Positions 1-7,463 of a DNA stretch of 54,924 nucleotides are shown in pieces. The DNA is from Saccharofermentans sp. (lineage in GTDB: Bacteria > Bacillota_A > Clostridia > Saccharofermentanales > Saccharofermentanaceae), in the NCBI GenBank assembly GCA_024695565.1, contig JAILHX010000010.1:1-54924 (forward strand). The letters are read 5' to 3'. A model generated the notes under the pieces. The model ran no database searches and was not told the DNA's origin. It saw only the letters and a list, made by a program, of their open reading frames with translations. Within the stretch, counting starts at the first letter, position 1, and every line of letters starts with the position of its first letter. The position numbers and the translations under genes were made by a program.

Positions 1-186
1 AAATACTTCTCCGCATTCTTATGGGGCACCAAGGAAACTGCTCCCGACAATGCCACCATCGTTTTCTATGCTATAAACAGAGACGATGACGAGAACATCA
101 CATCGATCATATTCAACTTCGTCGATGCGGATTACTTCAAGAGCAACTATAAGATAATAGATTCCGAAGAGTATCAGGACAGCTGA
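1..186 (+). CDS. C-terminal end of an unknown protein (5' end outside window)
   Basis: The frame is open from the left edge and stops at TGA 184-186, giving the last 61 residues of a protein. The piece is mostly polar, with an acidic RDDDEN stretch and several aromatic residues, and looks like the end of a soluble or extracellular domain. I recognise no family. An intrinsic terminator overlaps its stop codon, so it is the last gene of its transcript. With so little sequence no function can be given. Confidence 0.6.
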   Translation, partial: KYFSAFLWGTKETAPDNATIVFYAINRDDDENITSIIFNFVDADYFKSNYKIIDSEEYQDS

Positions 187-199
187 TACTCTTTTTTAT
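167..199 (+). terminator. Intrinsic terminator overlapping the stop codon
   Basis: An 11-bp perfect stem (167-177 with 183-193) and a 5-nt loop are followed by a T run at 192-197. The TGA stop of the upstream partial gene (184-186) lies in the descending arm, so termination is built into the end of the coding sequence. Confidence 0.85.
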
Positions 200-334
200 T
201 CTTCCCAACACTTAAGAAGGTATTCATCTATAAGGGCAATCGTTTCTTTGCCTTTTACGTCTTTGACCGGCATGATCCACACCATCCCGCATACAGATAT
301 CAAGCTTTTTGTTTTTCTGATAAAGCGCAAAAAT

Positions 335-392
335 ATATTGATATTCGATAAATTTCTCTTGAAATTCGAAAAACGCTGTGTTAGCATAACGG
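335..392 (+). promoter_or_regulatory. Promoter/operator, copy 1 of a duplicated 58-bp element
   Basis: A -35 TTGAAA (359-364), 17-bp spacer and -10 TAGCAT (382-387) lie upstream of the membrane protein gene at 422. The 58 bp match 34696-34753 (minus strand) at 47 of 58 positions, including 19 identical bases in a row across the spacer. Two direct repeats of the form TTGA-N3/4-CGA, 21 bp apart, run into the -35 and look like binding sites for a dimeric regulator. The second copy drives the DUF2975/XRE operon, so the XRE protein encoded there is the obvious candidate regulator (inference). Confidence 0.75.
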
Positions 393-421
393 TAAAGGGA
401 ATAACAAGTAAGGAGGCAAAT

Positions 422-1453
422 ATGGAAAACAACAAAGATTCCGCTAAGTCAGTTGCAAAAGATATCGGCGGCATAATCGCAACTATAGTATTCTTTGCTT
501 CTTTTATTCCTTACTTCATTCTTATCTACTTTGGAATCGACGGCATTAATTTCGGTATGCAGGGAATCGTCAGGGCTTACGGAATTGCAGGAATTATCAT
601 TGGCGCCATTATCCTTTTTGTCGTTGGAGTTCTGCCTATCTGCATCGTATTACAGGCTGTATTAGGAAAGGTTCATATCAGTAATCACGCTGTACTTAGC
701 CGAATCACTAAGATCTTATATATAGCAATAATCGTTATGCTGGTCCTGACTGAACCCATATCCAGAATTATCAACAAGATCAAAATGGACACAGAACCAG
801 ACAGGATTGCAGCATATCTCGAAGACAAATATGGAGAAGATATGGCCGCTAATGCAAATATCGTCTACGATCACGGCGAGATGTCAGATACGGTTCGTTA
901 TTATCACGTCTATACCAGTGTGCTTCCTGACAATGCATATTTTGAGGTAGTCTTCGATCCGGCATACAACAAAGAACACAGAATACGCGATGACCTCATG
1001 ACACGTTTTAACGAAGCCAATCCGGATTACAATGCCGAATGCCAGGAATACCTGCTTGATAAAAATAATGCCCCTACAGAAATCACAAAGGTTGTGAGCT
1101 ACGTATATTCAATTGAATTCAGGAATTACCGCGCAGGCGATGACTATACAGTTCTATTTGACAGGACAACACTAGTTATAAGAAATATAAGCGTCTATAC
1201 AGATGACACGAGTGAAGACGGCATCAGACAAACCATAGACAAAGTCTTGTCAAATGAAGTTCTGAAAGATCAGGCACAAACCCCTTCATATGAAGGCTTC
1301 ATACTCAATATAAAAGAAGAAGGCGCAGCAGAAGAAGACGATGCAATTGCAAGAGTTTATGTAAATGCCGGCAGCAATAACAAATATAACGCCAGAGTAT
1401 ACCTAGGCAATAACCATAGCGGCACTCCGGATTTGACATTTGAATTAAGCTGA
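422..1453 (+). CDS. Uncharacterised membrane protein with a large C-terminal soluble domain
   Basis: A 343-residue protein. ATG 422 is preceded by GGAGG at 412-416 and begins MENNKDSAKS; an in-frame start further upstream would place the promoter inside the gene. Three hydrophobic segments fall at about residues 16-38, 50-80 and 92-110. After them come roughly 230 polar residues, probably an extracellular alpha/beta domain rich in Asp, Glu and Tyr. I recognise no family. It is monocistronic and converges on recX. Its promoter is a near copy of that of the XRE/DUF2975 operon 34 kb away, so the two loci are probably co-regulated; a membrane or envelope-related role would fit, but this is inference. 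Confidence 0.75.
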   Translation: MENNKDSAKSVAKDIGGIIATIVFFASFIPYFILIYFGIDGINFGMQGIVRAYGIAGIIIGAIILFVVGVLPICIVLQAVLGKVHISNHAVLSRITKILYIAIIVMLVLTEPISRIINKIKMDTEPDRIAAYLEDKYGEDMAANANIVYDHGEMSDTVRYYHVYTSVLPDNAYFEVVFDPAYNKEHRIRDDLMTRFNEANPDYNAECQEYLLDKNNAPTEITKVVSYVYSIEFRNYRAGDDYTVLFDRTTLVIRNISVYTDDTSEDGIRQTIDKVLSNEVLKDQAQTPSYEGFILNIKEEGAAEEDDAIARVYVNAGSNNKYNARVYLGNNHSGTPDLTFELS

Positions 1454-1463
1454 TCCGTGTCAA

Positions 1464-1934
1464 TCAGCAAATCGAATCCAAATAAGACTTAAACGCAGAT
1501 CTGGCAGTCTCAAGACTATACCCGCGAAGAGCAGCAAGCTTTAAAAACTCTTCTTCCCTGTCGAACAGTTCTTCATCGGAAGATGTGCCAAAAGATGCTT
1601 CATATAACTTCAGGCAAGTATCGGCATCACTATCAAGCGTCTCAATTATCTGATCTGCGCAGTCGGTACCAATACCCGCCTCAAGAAGGCGTTTATATAT
1701 ATATTGTCTGCTCTCCTGCTTCTTGCCGGAGCGGGCCGTTAAGACCTTGCGCGATGCGCGCATATCGTCAATGTATCCGGTGGCAACCAGATGCTTAACA
1801 GCACTGCTTGCCACATCTTCGGAATAACCCTTCTGAATAAGATAAACCCTTATCTTGCCGGAAGAATATATTCCTGTTCCGATATGCCTTATCGCGCAGG
1901 TTACGGCTTCCTTGGTCGTGGAATTATCAGACAT
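1464..1934 (-). CDS. recX: Regulatory protein RecX
   Basis: A 156-residue RecX-family protein that modulates RecA filaments in the cytoplasm. The sequence shows the three-helix repeat pattern of the family: a [14 protein letters not shown] motif, GYIDD followed by a basic helix, and a C-terminal [15 protein letters not shown] repeat. The ATG at 1934 overlaps the last codons of recA by 8 bp, so the two genes are translationally coupled, the usual arrangement in Gram-positive bacteria. An in-frame TTG three bases upstream is a less likely start. It should share the SOS-regulated recA promoter. Confidence 0.9.
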   Translation of the reverse strand: MSDNSTTKEAVTCAIRHIGTGIYSSGKIRVYLIQKGYSEDVASSAVKHLVATGYIDDMRASRKVLTARSGKKQESRQYIYKRLLEAGIGTDCADQIIETLDSDADTCLKLYEASFGTSSDEELFDREEEFLKLAALRGYSLETARSAFKSYLDSIC

Positions 1935-3060
1935 CAATACCTAAAATATCGTCATCGTCACCGGAATCTTCTTCGGGTGATAAAACATCTGCTTCAGAGT
2001 CTGAGATAACTTCATCGTCATCATCGGCAGGCATGTAAGATTCTCTGATCTTCTCCTCGATCTCGTCCCTGACTTCAGGGTGATCGATAAGATACTGCTT
2101 AGCGGCATCTCTTCCCTGCGCGATCTTCGAACCGTTATAAGCGAACCAGGATCCGCTCTTATCAATAATGTTATTCTCAACACCAAGATCGATAATGCAG
2201 CCTTCGGAAGATACGCCCTTACCGTACATAATGTCGAATTCAGCTTCCTTGAACGGAGGAGCAACCTTGTTCTTAACGACCTTAACTCTTGTGTGGCTGC
2301 CTACTACCTCAGTACCGCTGCGGAGGGTCTCAACCTTCCTGACATCAAGTCTGACGGAAGCATAGAACTTAAGAGCACGTCCGCCGGGTGTTGTCTCGGG
2401 ATTACCGAACATTACGCCGACCTTCTCACGGAGCTGGTTGATAAAGATGCAGATGGTATTTGACTTGGATACTACAGGAGCAAGCTTCCTTAATGCCTGG
2501 CTCATGAGTCTGGCCTGAAGACCAACGTGGGAATCACCCATCTCGCCCTCGATCTCTGCTCTCGGAACAAGAGCTGCAACAGAGTCGATGACTACTACGT
2601 CGATGCATCCGCTGCGTACGAGTGTCTCGCAGATCTCAAGTGCCTGCTCACCTGTATCAGGCTGTGACAAAAGGAGATTATCAACGTCTACTCCGATATT
2701 GCCTGCATAAACAGGATCTAATGCATGCTCTGCATCGATGAATGCGCATGTGCCGCCCATCTTCTGAGCCTCAGCTACGCAGTGGAGAGCTACTGTTGTC
2801 TTACCTGAAGATTCAGGTCCGTAGATCTCGATGATCCTTCCTCTGGGAAGTCCGCCGATACCGAGCGCGATATCAAGAGTCAGAGCACCTGTAGGTACTG
2901 TATCGATCTCAACCTGGGACTTATCACCCAAACGCATGACTGCGCCCTGACCGAACTGCTTCTCGATCTGCGCCATAGCGGCGTCAAGAGCCTTCCTTCT
3001 CTCGTCCTTATCCTGAACCTGGGCAACTGAACCCTTCGCTGCATTTTTACTTTTAGCCAT
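1927..3060 (-). CDS. recA: Recombinase RecA
   Basis: A 377-residue RecA, which forms ATP-dependent filaments on single-stranded DNA for strand exchange and stimulates LexA self-cleavage. Walker A GPESSGKT is at residues 81-88, followed by the MAW-type [10 protein letters not shown] region, Walker [11 protein letters not shown], the [14 protein letters not shown] loop 2 region and a strongly acidic C-terminal tail (DDDDE, SGDDDD) that normally restrains DNA binding. ATG 3060 has GGGAGG just upstream; the longer frame starting at 3090 would begin inside the LexA box and is rejected. recX follows with an 8-bp overlap. Confidence 0.98.
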   Translation of the reverse strand: MAKSKNAAKGSVAQVQDKDERRKALDAAMAQIEKQFGQGAVMRLGDKSQVEIDTVPTGALTLDIALGIGGLPRGRIIEIYGPESSGKTTVALHCVAEAQKMGGTCAFIDAEHALDPVYAGNIGVDVDNLLLSQPDTGEQALEICETLVRSGCIDVVVIDSVAALVPRAEIEGEMGDSHVGLQARLMSQALRKLAPVVSKSNTICIFINQLREKVGVMFGNPETTPGGRALKFYASVRLDVRKVETLRSGTEVVGSHTRVKVVKNKVAPPFKEAEFDIMYGKGVSSEGCIIDLGVENNIIDKSGSWFAYNGSKIAQGRDAAKQYLIDHPEVRDEIEEKIRESYMPADDDDEVISDSEADVLSPEEDSGDDDDILGIDV

Positions 3061-3084
3061 ATTGTCCTCCCGAAAATTAGTATT

Positions 3085-3096
3085 GAACATTTGTTC
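3085..3096. promoter_or_regulatory. LexA (SOS) box of recA
   Basis: GAACATTTGTTC is a perfect GAAC-N4-GTTC palindrome, matching the Gram-positive LexA consensus. It lies about 15 bp downstream of the recA -10 box, over the start of transcription, where a bound repressor would block the promoter. Confidence 0.9.
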
Positions 3097-3111
3097 TTCA
3101 TTTATGAGTTA

Positions 3112-3140
3112 ATTCTATTGTTATGATACACTTTTGTCAA
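3112..3140 (-). promoter_or_regulatory. recA promoter
   Basis: On the minus strand a consensus -35 TTGACA (3135-3140), 17-bp spacer and -10 TAGAAT (3112-3117) lie immediately upstream of the LexA box. This is a strong vegetative-sigma promoter under SOS repression. Confidence 0.85.
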
Positions 3141-3326
3141 TGAAAAATGCCCTACAAAATTAGAACAAAAACCGACAAGTCCTATTAAACGGACACCGAG
3201 CTCTTGAAGGTGTTCTGAAAGCGTTGAAAACAATGGATTTCTTGTTTTCGAGAACCCGGTAAAAAAGCCCTTCCAAAACCCTAAACCGACAAAAGCCGAC
3301 AAAAAACTGCAAAGAACGGCCGGAAA

Positions 3327-4409
3327 TCAGATCGTCCAGACGGGCGTATCGTAAGGAATATTCCAGTAGATCCACTCGGCAACGTCTTTCCTGAGCCTTA
3401 TACAGCCGGCTGATATGTGCTCTCCGAGCGTTGCATTCTGAATCGTTCCGTTATAGTTATAAGTAACACTATGAAGATAATAAGGGCCGTTCCATTGGGT
3501 AGCGTAATAACAGAGCGAACCGTGGGAATAGAAATAAGACAGATAACCCGTTACCTTATAGTGTCCTCTCGGTGTCTCGTGTCCGGGCTTGCCGCATGAC
3601 ATCGGGTAGATCTTATAGAGCTTCCAGTCACCTGCACTTCCCTTGAAGATCATGATATAGCAGTTATCGATGTCAGCCATGATGTAGTAGTTTGTAGGGC
3701 TCGTGTAGTAGAACTCGTTTATGCAGCGGACGTGCTTGGCGGCATCCACATAGCACCAGCCAAGGTTGCCTTCGGAATCAAGGTCATAATAGTCGTCACA
3801 GATGCATGTCATGCCGTCCAGATGGTCAACATAGTTCTCCAAAAGGATCTGCTTGATGCGGATGTTGTAGCTCGCGCACATCTGAACGAATTCATTGGAT
3901 CCTAAGAACTCCCTGAACACCATGTATCTGCTGTATCCTGATTCGAGCATGGAGAGATAATATTCTTTGCCGGACTCATCTGATTCGCGTGCATAGCATC
4001 CTCTGTATAAGTCTTCAACAAAGGTATCGTCGCTTACGGCAAGTTCCTTATATGCATCGGAGAAGTAGAAGTGATAGAGCACGTCATAAGCGGCAGTTAT
4101 TCCGCCCTTAAGGCTCCTGGCAAGTTCTGATTTCTCATCGGGATCAGCGTAGGACTCGCGGGTTACGATGGCGTAGAGTCTGCCGACGAATTTGAAATAA
4201 TCCTCGTCGATCTCTTCCTCTATAACCGGCTCGGCAGAAGAATCAATGTCCTCTTCAAAAGAAATCCCAACTTCACCCGTGATCTCGTTGTCTAAGATAT
4301 CGTAAGTCTCATCGGGAGCAGCATTGGCCGCATTGGTATCAAACAGACATATCAACATTACGGCTGTTAAGCCCATGCACAATGTCTTTAAGATACGGCC
4401 ACTTAACAT
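3327..4409 (-). CDS. YkuD-type L,D-transpeptidase, exported
   Basis: A 360-residue protein with an N-terminal signal or anchor segment (LKTLCMGLTAVMLICLF), an acidic linker, a helical middle region and a C-terminal YkuD domain. The catalytic signature is readable as H-x-x-x-x-GEHISAGCIRL, with the nucleophile Cys at about residue 336. Such enzymes form 3-3 cross-links in peptidoglycan or attach proteins to it, outside the membrane. ATG 4409 is chosen because GGAGG sits 6 nt upstream; an in-frame GTG two codons earlier lies too close to that site. The gene stands alone between recA and the HIT gene. Its cell-wall role is well supported; its exact substrate is unknown. Confidence 0.88.
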   Translation of the reverse strand: MLSGRILKTLCMGLTAVMLICLFDTNAANAAPDETYDILDNEITGEVGISFEEDIDSSAEPVIEEEIDEDYFKFVGRLYAIVTRESYADPDEKSELARSLKGGITAAYDVLYHFYFSDAYKELAVSDDTFVEDLYRGCYARESDESGKEYYLSMLESGYSRYMVFREFLGSNEFVQMCASYNIRIKQILLENYVDHLDGMTCICDDYYDLDSEGNLGWCYVDAAKHVRCINEFYYTSPTNYYIMADIDNCYIMIFKGSAGDWKLYKIYPMSCGKPGHETPRGHYKVTGYLSYFYSHGSLCYYATQWNGPYYLHSVTYNYNGTIQNATLGEHISAGCIRLRKDVAEWIYWNIPYDTPVWTI

Positions 4410-4485
4410 CAGCACCCTCCAAGGTCAGTTAAGGATTCTTAAGAGACATATTATCACTAATATCAGGGATTCTTTGTGACAAAAA

Positions 4486-4956
4486 TCACTGCTCTGAAAG
4501 GACCTTATTAAGTTCCGTGAGGAGCTTTTCCTTCATCTCCTCAAGTTCTTCAGCAGAAGGACGGTTATCATCTGCATAGATCTTATCCATCGGATAGCAC
4601 CACACAGGTCCGATCCCGTTATGGCCGTAATTTTCAATATCACCTTTGCGCCTGGGATAGAGATGCCAATGAAGATGTGCATCCCCCATCCCGAGGAGCT
4701 CGTAATTCATCTTCTCAGGTGCAAACGCTCTGGAAGCTGCCTCTGCAACCATGGACATCTCCTGCATGAACTTCATTCGTTCTTTCATATCCAGCTGGAA
4801 GAGTTCGGTATAATCGTGATTCTTATAAAGGAACAACGAATAACCGTAGAAATGCTGGTTATCTCCGATGACAACATATCCGGTCTCAAGTTCCTTAACA
4901 AAATAAGGATTCGTTCCGTTCCTGATCATACCGATCCTGTCACATATTAAGCACAT
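4486..4956 (-). CDS. HIT-family nucleotide hydrolase/transferase-like protein
   Basis: A 156-residue protein with the histidine triad HLHWHLYPR (His-x-His-x-His) near residue 100 and an N-terminal MCLICDRI start typical of HIT proteins. HIT enzymes hydrolyse or transfer nucleotides linked through phosphate bonds (AMP-lysine, Ap4A and similar). After the triad comes a GHNGIGPVW loop, then a helical C-terminus. ATG 4956 has GGAG 6 nt upstream. Only 3 bp separate it from the DUF3021 gene, so it is probably the last gene of the LytTR operon, although it may be functionally unrelated to it. Confidence 0.85.
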   Translation of the reverse strand: MCLICDRIGMIRNGTNPYFVKELETGYVVIGDNQHFYGYSLFLYKNHDYTELFQLDMKERMKFMQEMSMVAEAASRAFAPEKMNYELLGMGDAHLHWHLYPRRKGDIENYGHNGIGPVWCYPMDKIYADDNRPSAEELEEMKEKLLTELNKVLSEQ

Positions 4957-4959
4957 ATA

Positions 4960-5604
4960 TTACTCCTTTGTCCCCTTGCTATAAGTCTTTTTACGGTTGA
5001 AATACACGATGAGATAGATTGCAAGTACGATCGCCAGAATGACTGCTGCAGGACCTGACACTGCAATTCCGTCCAGGCAATAATTCTTATAGTCGTAACC
5101 TTCAAGCAGGAAGAATCCGGCTGTCGATAGAGAACACAAAAGTGCCATCGAAGCGATAAGAACGAGCAGCACTTTCCAGCCTTTCTTCTTACCGAGAGGC
5201 ATGTATTCAACAGTCTCATTTTTACTGCGTTTAACGAGCTCATTGATCTCGTCGATGTCCTGCTCGGTCTTGACCGAATCAAGGGCATAGACGATCGCAG
5301 CTATGACACCTACATATATGAATGCCATCCAGAAGTTCGACGGGAAGAACCATCCGACTATAAATCCGAATACGATTACTATTCCTACGATCACGAAGTA
5401 CTTGATAACATAGCCTATCAGTATCGGAAGCTGGGTTATCTCGTCGAAAACATAATTTACCACCGACAGGACGAGCGCCAGTCCGAACAGCTGGAATACG
5501 AGCTTTATCTCTTCAGTAAGCCCGACTCCCGGGATAGAGAACAGGAAAACCGTCAGTATCATGAGAGCGGCAAAGATACATGTATCTCTTAATATCCTTC
5601 TCAT
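4960..5604 (-). CDS. DUF3021-type membrane protein, partner of LytTR regulator
   Basis: A 214-residue membrane protein with four closely spaced hydrophobic segments in the first 115 residues, then the conserved cytosolic D-I-D-E-I-N-E-L-V-K stretch seen in DUF3021 proteins, and then two more membrane segments (about 143-165 and 182-202). Most family members end after the first part, so the extra C-terminal pair makes it longer than usual. Its ATG overlaps the stop of the LytTR gene (ATGA, 5601-5604). In Firmicutes such LytTR/DUF3021 pairs form small regulatory modules in which the membrane protein is thought to restrain the DNA-binding partner; applying that here is inference. Confidence 0.8.
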   Translation of the reverse strand: MRRILRDTCIFAALMILTVFLFSIPGVGLTEEIKLVFQLFGLALVLSVVNYVFDEITQLPILIGYVIKYFVIVGIVIVFGFIVGWFFPSNFWMAFIYVGVIAAIVYALDSVKTEQDIDEINELVKRSKNETVEYMPLGKKKGWKVLLVLIASMALLCSLSTAGFFLLEGYDYKNYCLDGIAVSGPAAVILAIVLAIYLIVYFNRKKTYSKGTKE

Positions 5605-6044
5605 AACAGTTTTCTCCTGAATATCTTCTTGATGTCTTTTAGGTATTTCCTTGAGACGATGAGTTTCTCACCGTTATCAAGCAACGCCTCAAGATGGCTG
5701 TTCTTTATCTGCATGATCTCTTTTAAGTGGGATACGTTCATAAAGCAGGTCCTGGATATCCTTACGAGATCTGTATCAGCTATTGCGGAATCGATGTCTG
5801 TCATGTTGCCGTCATAGCGGTAAACGTCCTGCTTGGAATAGAGGAATATCTTTCTCTCGACATTCTCGATATAGTAAATATCAGATATATCGATGCTGAC
5901 AGCCTTCCCGTCAGCTTTTCCGGTAAAGTTAATGCTCATGTTCCTGATCTTGCTGATCAGGCGGTCTACTGTCTGATCGTATTCGGGATACTCGACGATG
6001 ACCGTCAGCGGCTGATCTTTAACCTGTCTTTGCTCTACCCTCAT
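5601..6044 (-). CDS. LytTR-family DNA-binding regulator
   Basis: A 147-residue protein with an N-terminal part of about 45 residues and a C-terminal LytTR domain (about residues 45-145). The typical features IYYIENVERKIFLYSKQDVYRYDG, LVRISRTCFMNVSHLKEI and LIVSRKYLKDIKKIF are readable. There is no receiver domain, so it is a stand-alone regulator rather than part of a two-component pair. It overlaps the serine hydrolase gene upstream by 26 bp and the DUF3021 gene downstream by 4 bp, so the three are co-translated. The operon is probably autoregulated, as usual for this family (inference). Confidence 0.88.
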   Translation of the reverse strand: MRVEQRQVKDQPLTVIVEYPEYDQTVDRLISKIRNMSINFTGKADGKAVSIDISDIYYIENVERKIFLYSKQDVYRYDGNMTDIDSAIADTDLVRISRTCFMNVSHLKEIMQIKNSHLEALLDNGEKLIVSRKYLKDIKKIFRRKLL

Positions 6045-7338
6045 TAACCTTTACCACACAAAGTTTTACGATGAAGCTCAAACAATCGACCGCCAGGATC
6101 ATCATTCCCGTAAGGAAACTTAGAGGCGCCCATGTAAGAGCAATATCTTTTATTCCTGCTCCGAATATCACCGGAAACAGTACCAGTATCAATATCTCTA
6201 TTAACGCAAGCGTTGATGCGATTGCAATCAGAACGCCCTTCTTCCTGATCAATACAGCAAGTATAAACAAAACAATTCCGATCACTGATACCGACGTAAA
6301 TATAATATCAAATACCGTCCAAACATCACACACCAGGGCTTTATCTTCATGTCCGCATAAAGCAGAGAAAATGTTATTGCACAGACTGTCTGTCGTTGCT
6401 GCCACATTAAGATTTGCCAACACACAGACACCGACTTCTTCGCTTCTTGAGAATACGAATCTCGATGAGTAATTAGGCGTTCCTCCCGAATGTCCTGTTA
6501 CGTCTCCTTCAAATCTCTCAAGGCCTGCATAGCAGTCACCTTCATTCTCAAGTCTTCCGATAACAGCTTCCATATCAGGATCAAGGCCTTCTATCCACGC
6601 CTTCATCCAAAGTCCGATGTCTTTTGTATCTGAATAGAAATATCCTGCGGGAATGCTGGCTTCCCTGACAGGTAACCAGTACTCGAAAACATTACGGAAG
6701 CCGAGCCTCGTGCCTTCTACTGTCCGGTCAGTATTTTCGGGCACTCCTGCAAAGGTCGAATCAAGACACAATGGCCCCAGGACTTCCGCTTCCATATATT
6801 CGCGGTAAGGCATTCCGGTAACGTTCTCGATTATCAATCCGAGAAGGTTGTAATTTACGTTGGAATAAGCATATTCAGAACCGGGCATGCTCATAAGCTG
6901 CCTGCCCGAGATGCTCATGGCCCATTCATTCAGATCCATATCCGCTGAAGCTGAAGGATAGTCCGTCTCACTGTTCGTAAAACCGCTTCTATGGGTCAGG
7001 AGATCTTCAACTGTAATAGAGGCTTCCGAAGAACCGTAATAAGCAGTAAAGCCGGGTATAAGATCAGAAACTTTATCAGTATTTGAGATGACCCCTCTGC
7101 TGATCAGTTTCTGAACGCCGAGGCCCGTGAATGACTTGGTCATGGAGCCTATCTGATAAAGCGAGGTGCTGTCTCCGTAGTAAGTTAATTCACCATGGTC
7201 GTAAACAACCGCGCTGACACTGCTGCAGCAGGTTTGAGACTTGAATTCCGATATGAGTCCGTTGATGTCATTGCCGTATGACACGGGAACTGCATAATTT
7301 ACCAGAATGACTAATGACAGGATTATTCTTCTAAGCAT
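6019..7338 (-). CDS. Serine hydrolase (class C beta-lactamase/DD-peptidase fold) with membrane tail
   Basis: A 439-residue protein. After a signal sequence (LRRIILSLVILVNYAVPVSYG) comes a beta-lactamase-like domain with the active-site SMTK (SxxK), YSN (YxN) and HSGG (KTG-equivalent) motifs. The last ~100 residues hold three hydrophobic segments that would anchor it in the membrane. Proteins of this family act as D-aminopeptidases, esterases or penicillin-binding relatives; the substrate cannot be read from sequence. It is the first gene of the LytTR/DUF3021/HIT operon, so it may be a target or sensor component of that regulatory module. No strong ribosome binding site is seen before the ATG. 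Confidence 0.85.
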   Translation of the reverse strand: MLRRIILSLVILVNYAVPVSYGNDINGLISEFKSQTCCSSVSAVVYDHGELTYYGDSTSLYQIGSMTKSFTGLGVQKLISRGVISNTDKVSDLIPGFTAYYGSSEASITVEDLLTHRSGFTNSETDYPSASADMDLNEWAMSISGRQLMSMPGSEYAYSNVNYNLLGLIIENVTGMPYREYMEAEVLGPLCLDSTFAGVPENTDRTVEGTRLGFRNVFEYWLPVREASIPAGYFYSDTKDIGLWMKAWIEGLDPDMEAVIGRLENEGDCYAGLERFEGDVTGHSGGTPNYSSRFVFSRSEEVGVCVLANLNVAATTDSLCNNIFSALCGHEDKALVCDVWTVFDIIFTSVSVIGIVLFILAVLIRKKGVLIAIASTLALIEILILVLFPVIFGAGIKDIALTWAPLSFLTGMMILAVDCLSFIVKLCVVKVNEGRAKTG

Positions 7339-7395
7339 TTCTTAAGGCATCCTTCCGGTTTTACTTTAAGAGCATCGTAACGGAATAAAACCCCG

Positions 7396-7434
7396 CATAC
7401 AATAAGAAGCCTCACTTGTTGCAAATGAGGCTTC
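7396..7434 (-). terminator. Terminator-like hairpin after murJ
   Basis: A 9-bp perfect stem (7406-7414 with 7426-7434) lies just downstream of murJ on the minus strand, followed by TTATTGTATG. The T tract is poor, so it may be a weak terminator or 3' end stabiliser for the long proC-murJ operon. Confidence 0.55.
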
Positions 7435-7463
7435 GCGAAATGCAATTTTGTTATTTGAAACGG

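Noticed and set aside
196..474. A 92-codon minus-strand frame opposite the start of the membrane protein gene
   Set aside because: It runs antisense through the promoter/operator at 335-392 and the first codons of the gene at 422, and no ribosome binding site was recognised for it. The last ~30 codons look protein-like, so a remnant is conceivable, but nothing supports it.
3102..3375. Two minus-strand frames between recA and the L,D-transpeptidase gene
   Set aside because: One overlaps the recA promoter and the other runs into the end of the transpeptidase gene out of frame; no ribosome binding site or family resemblance.
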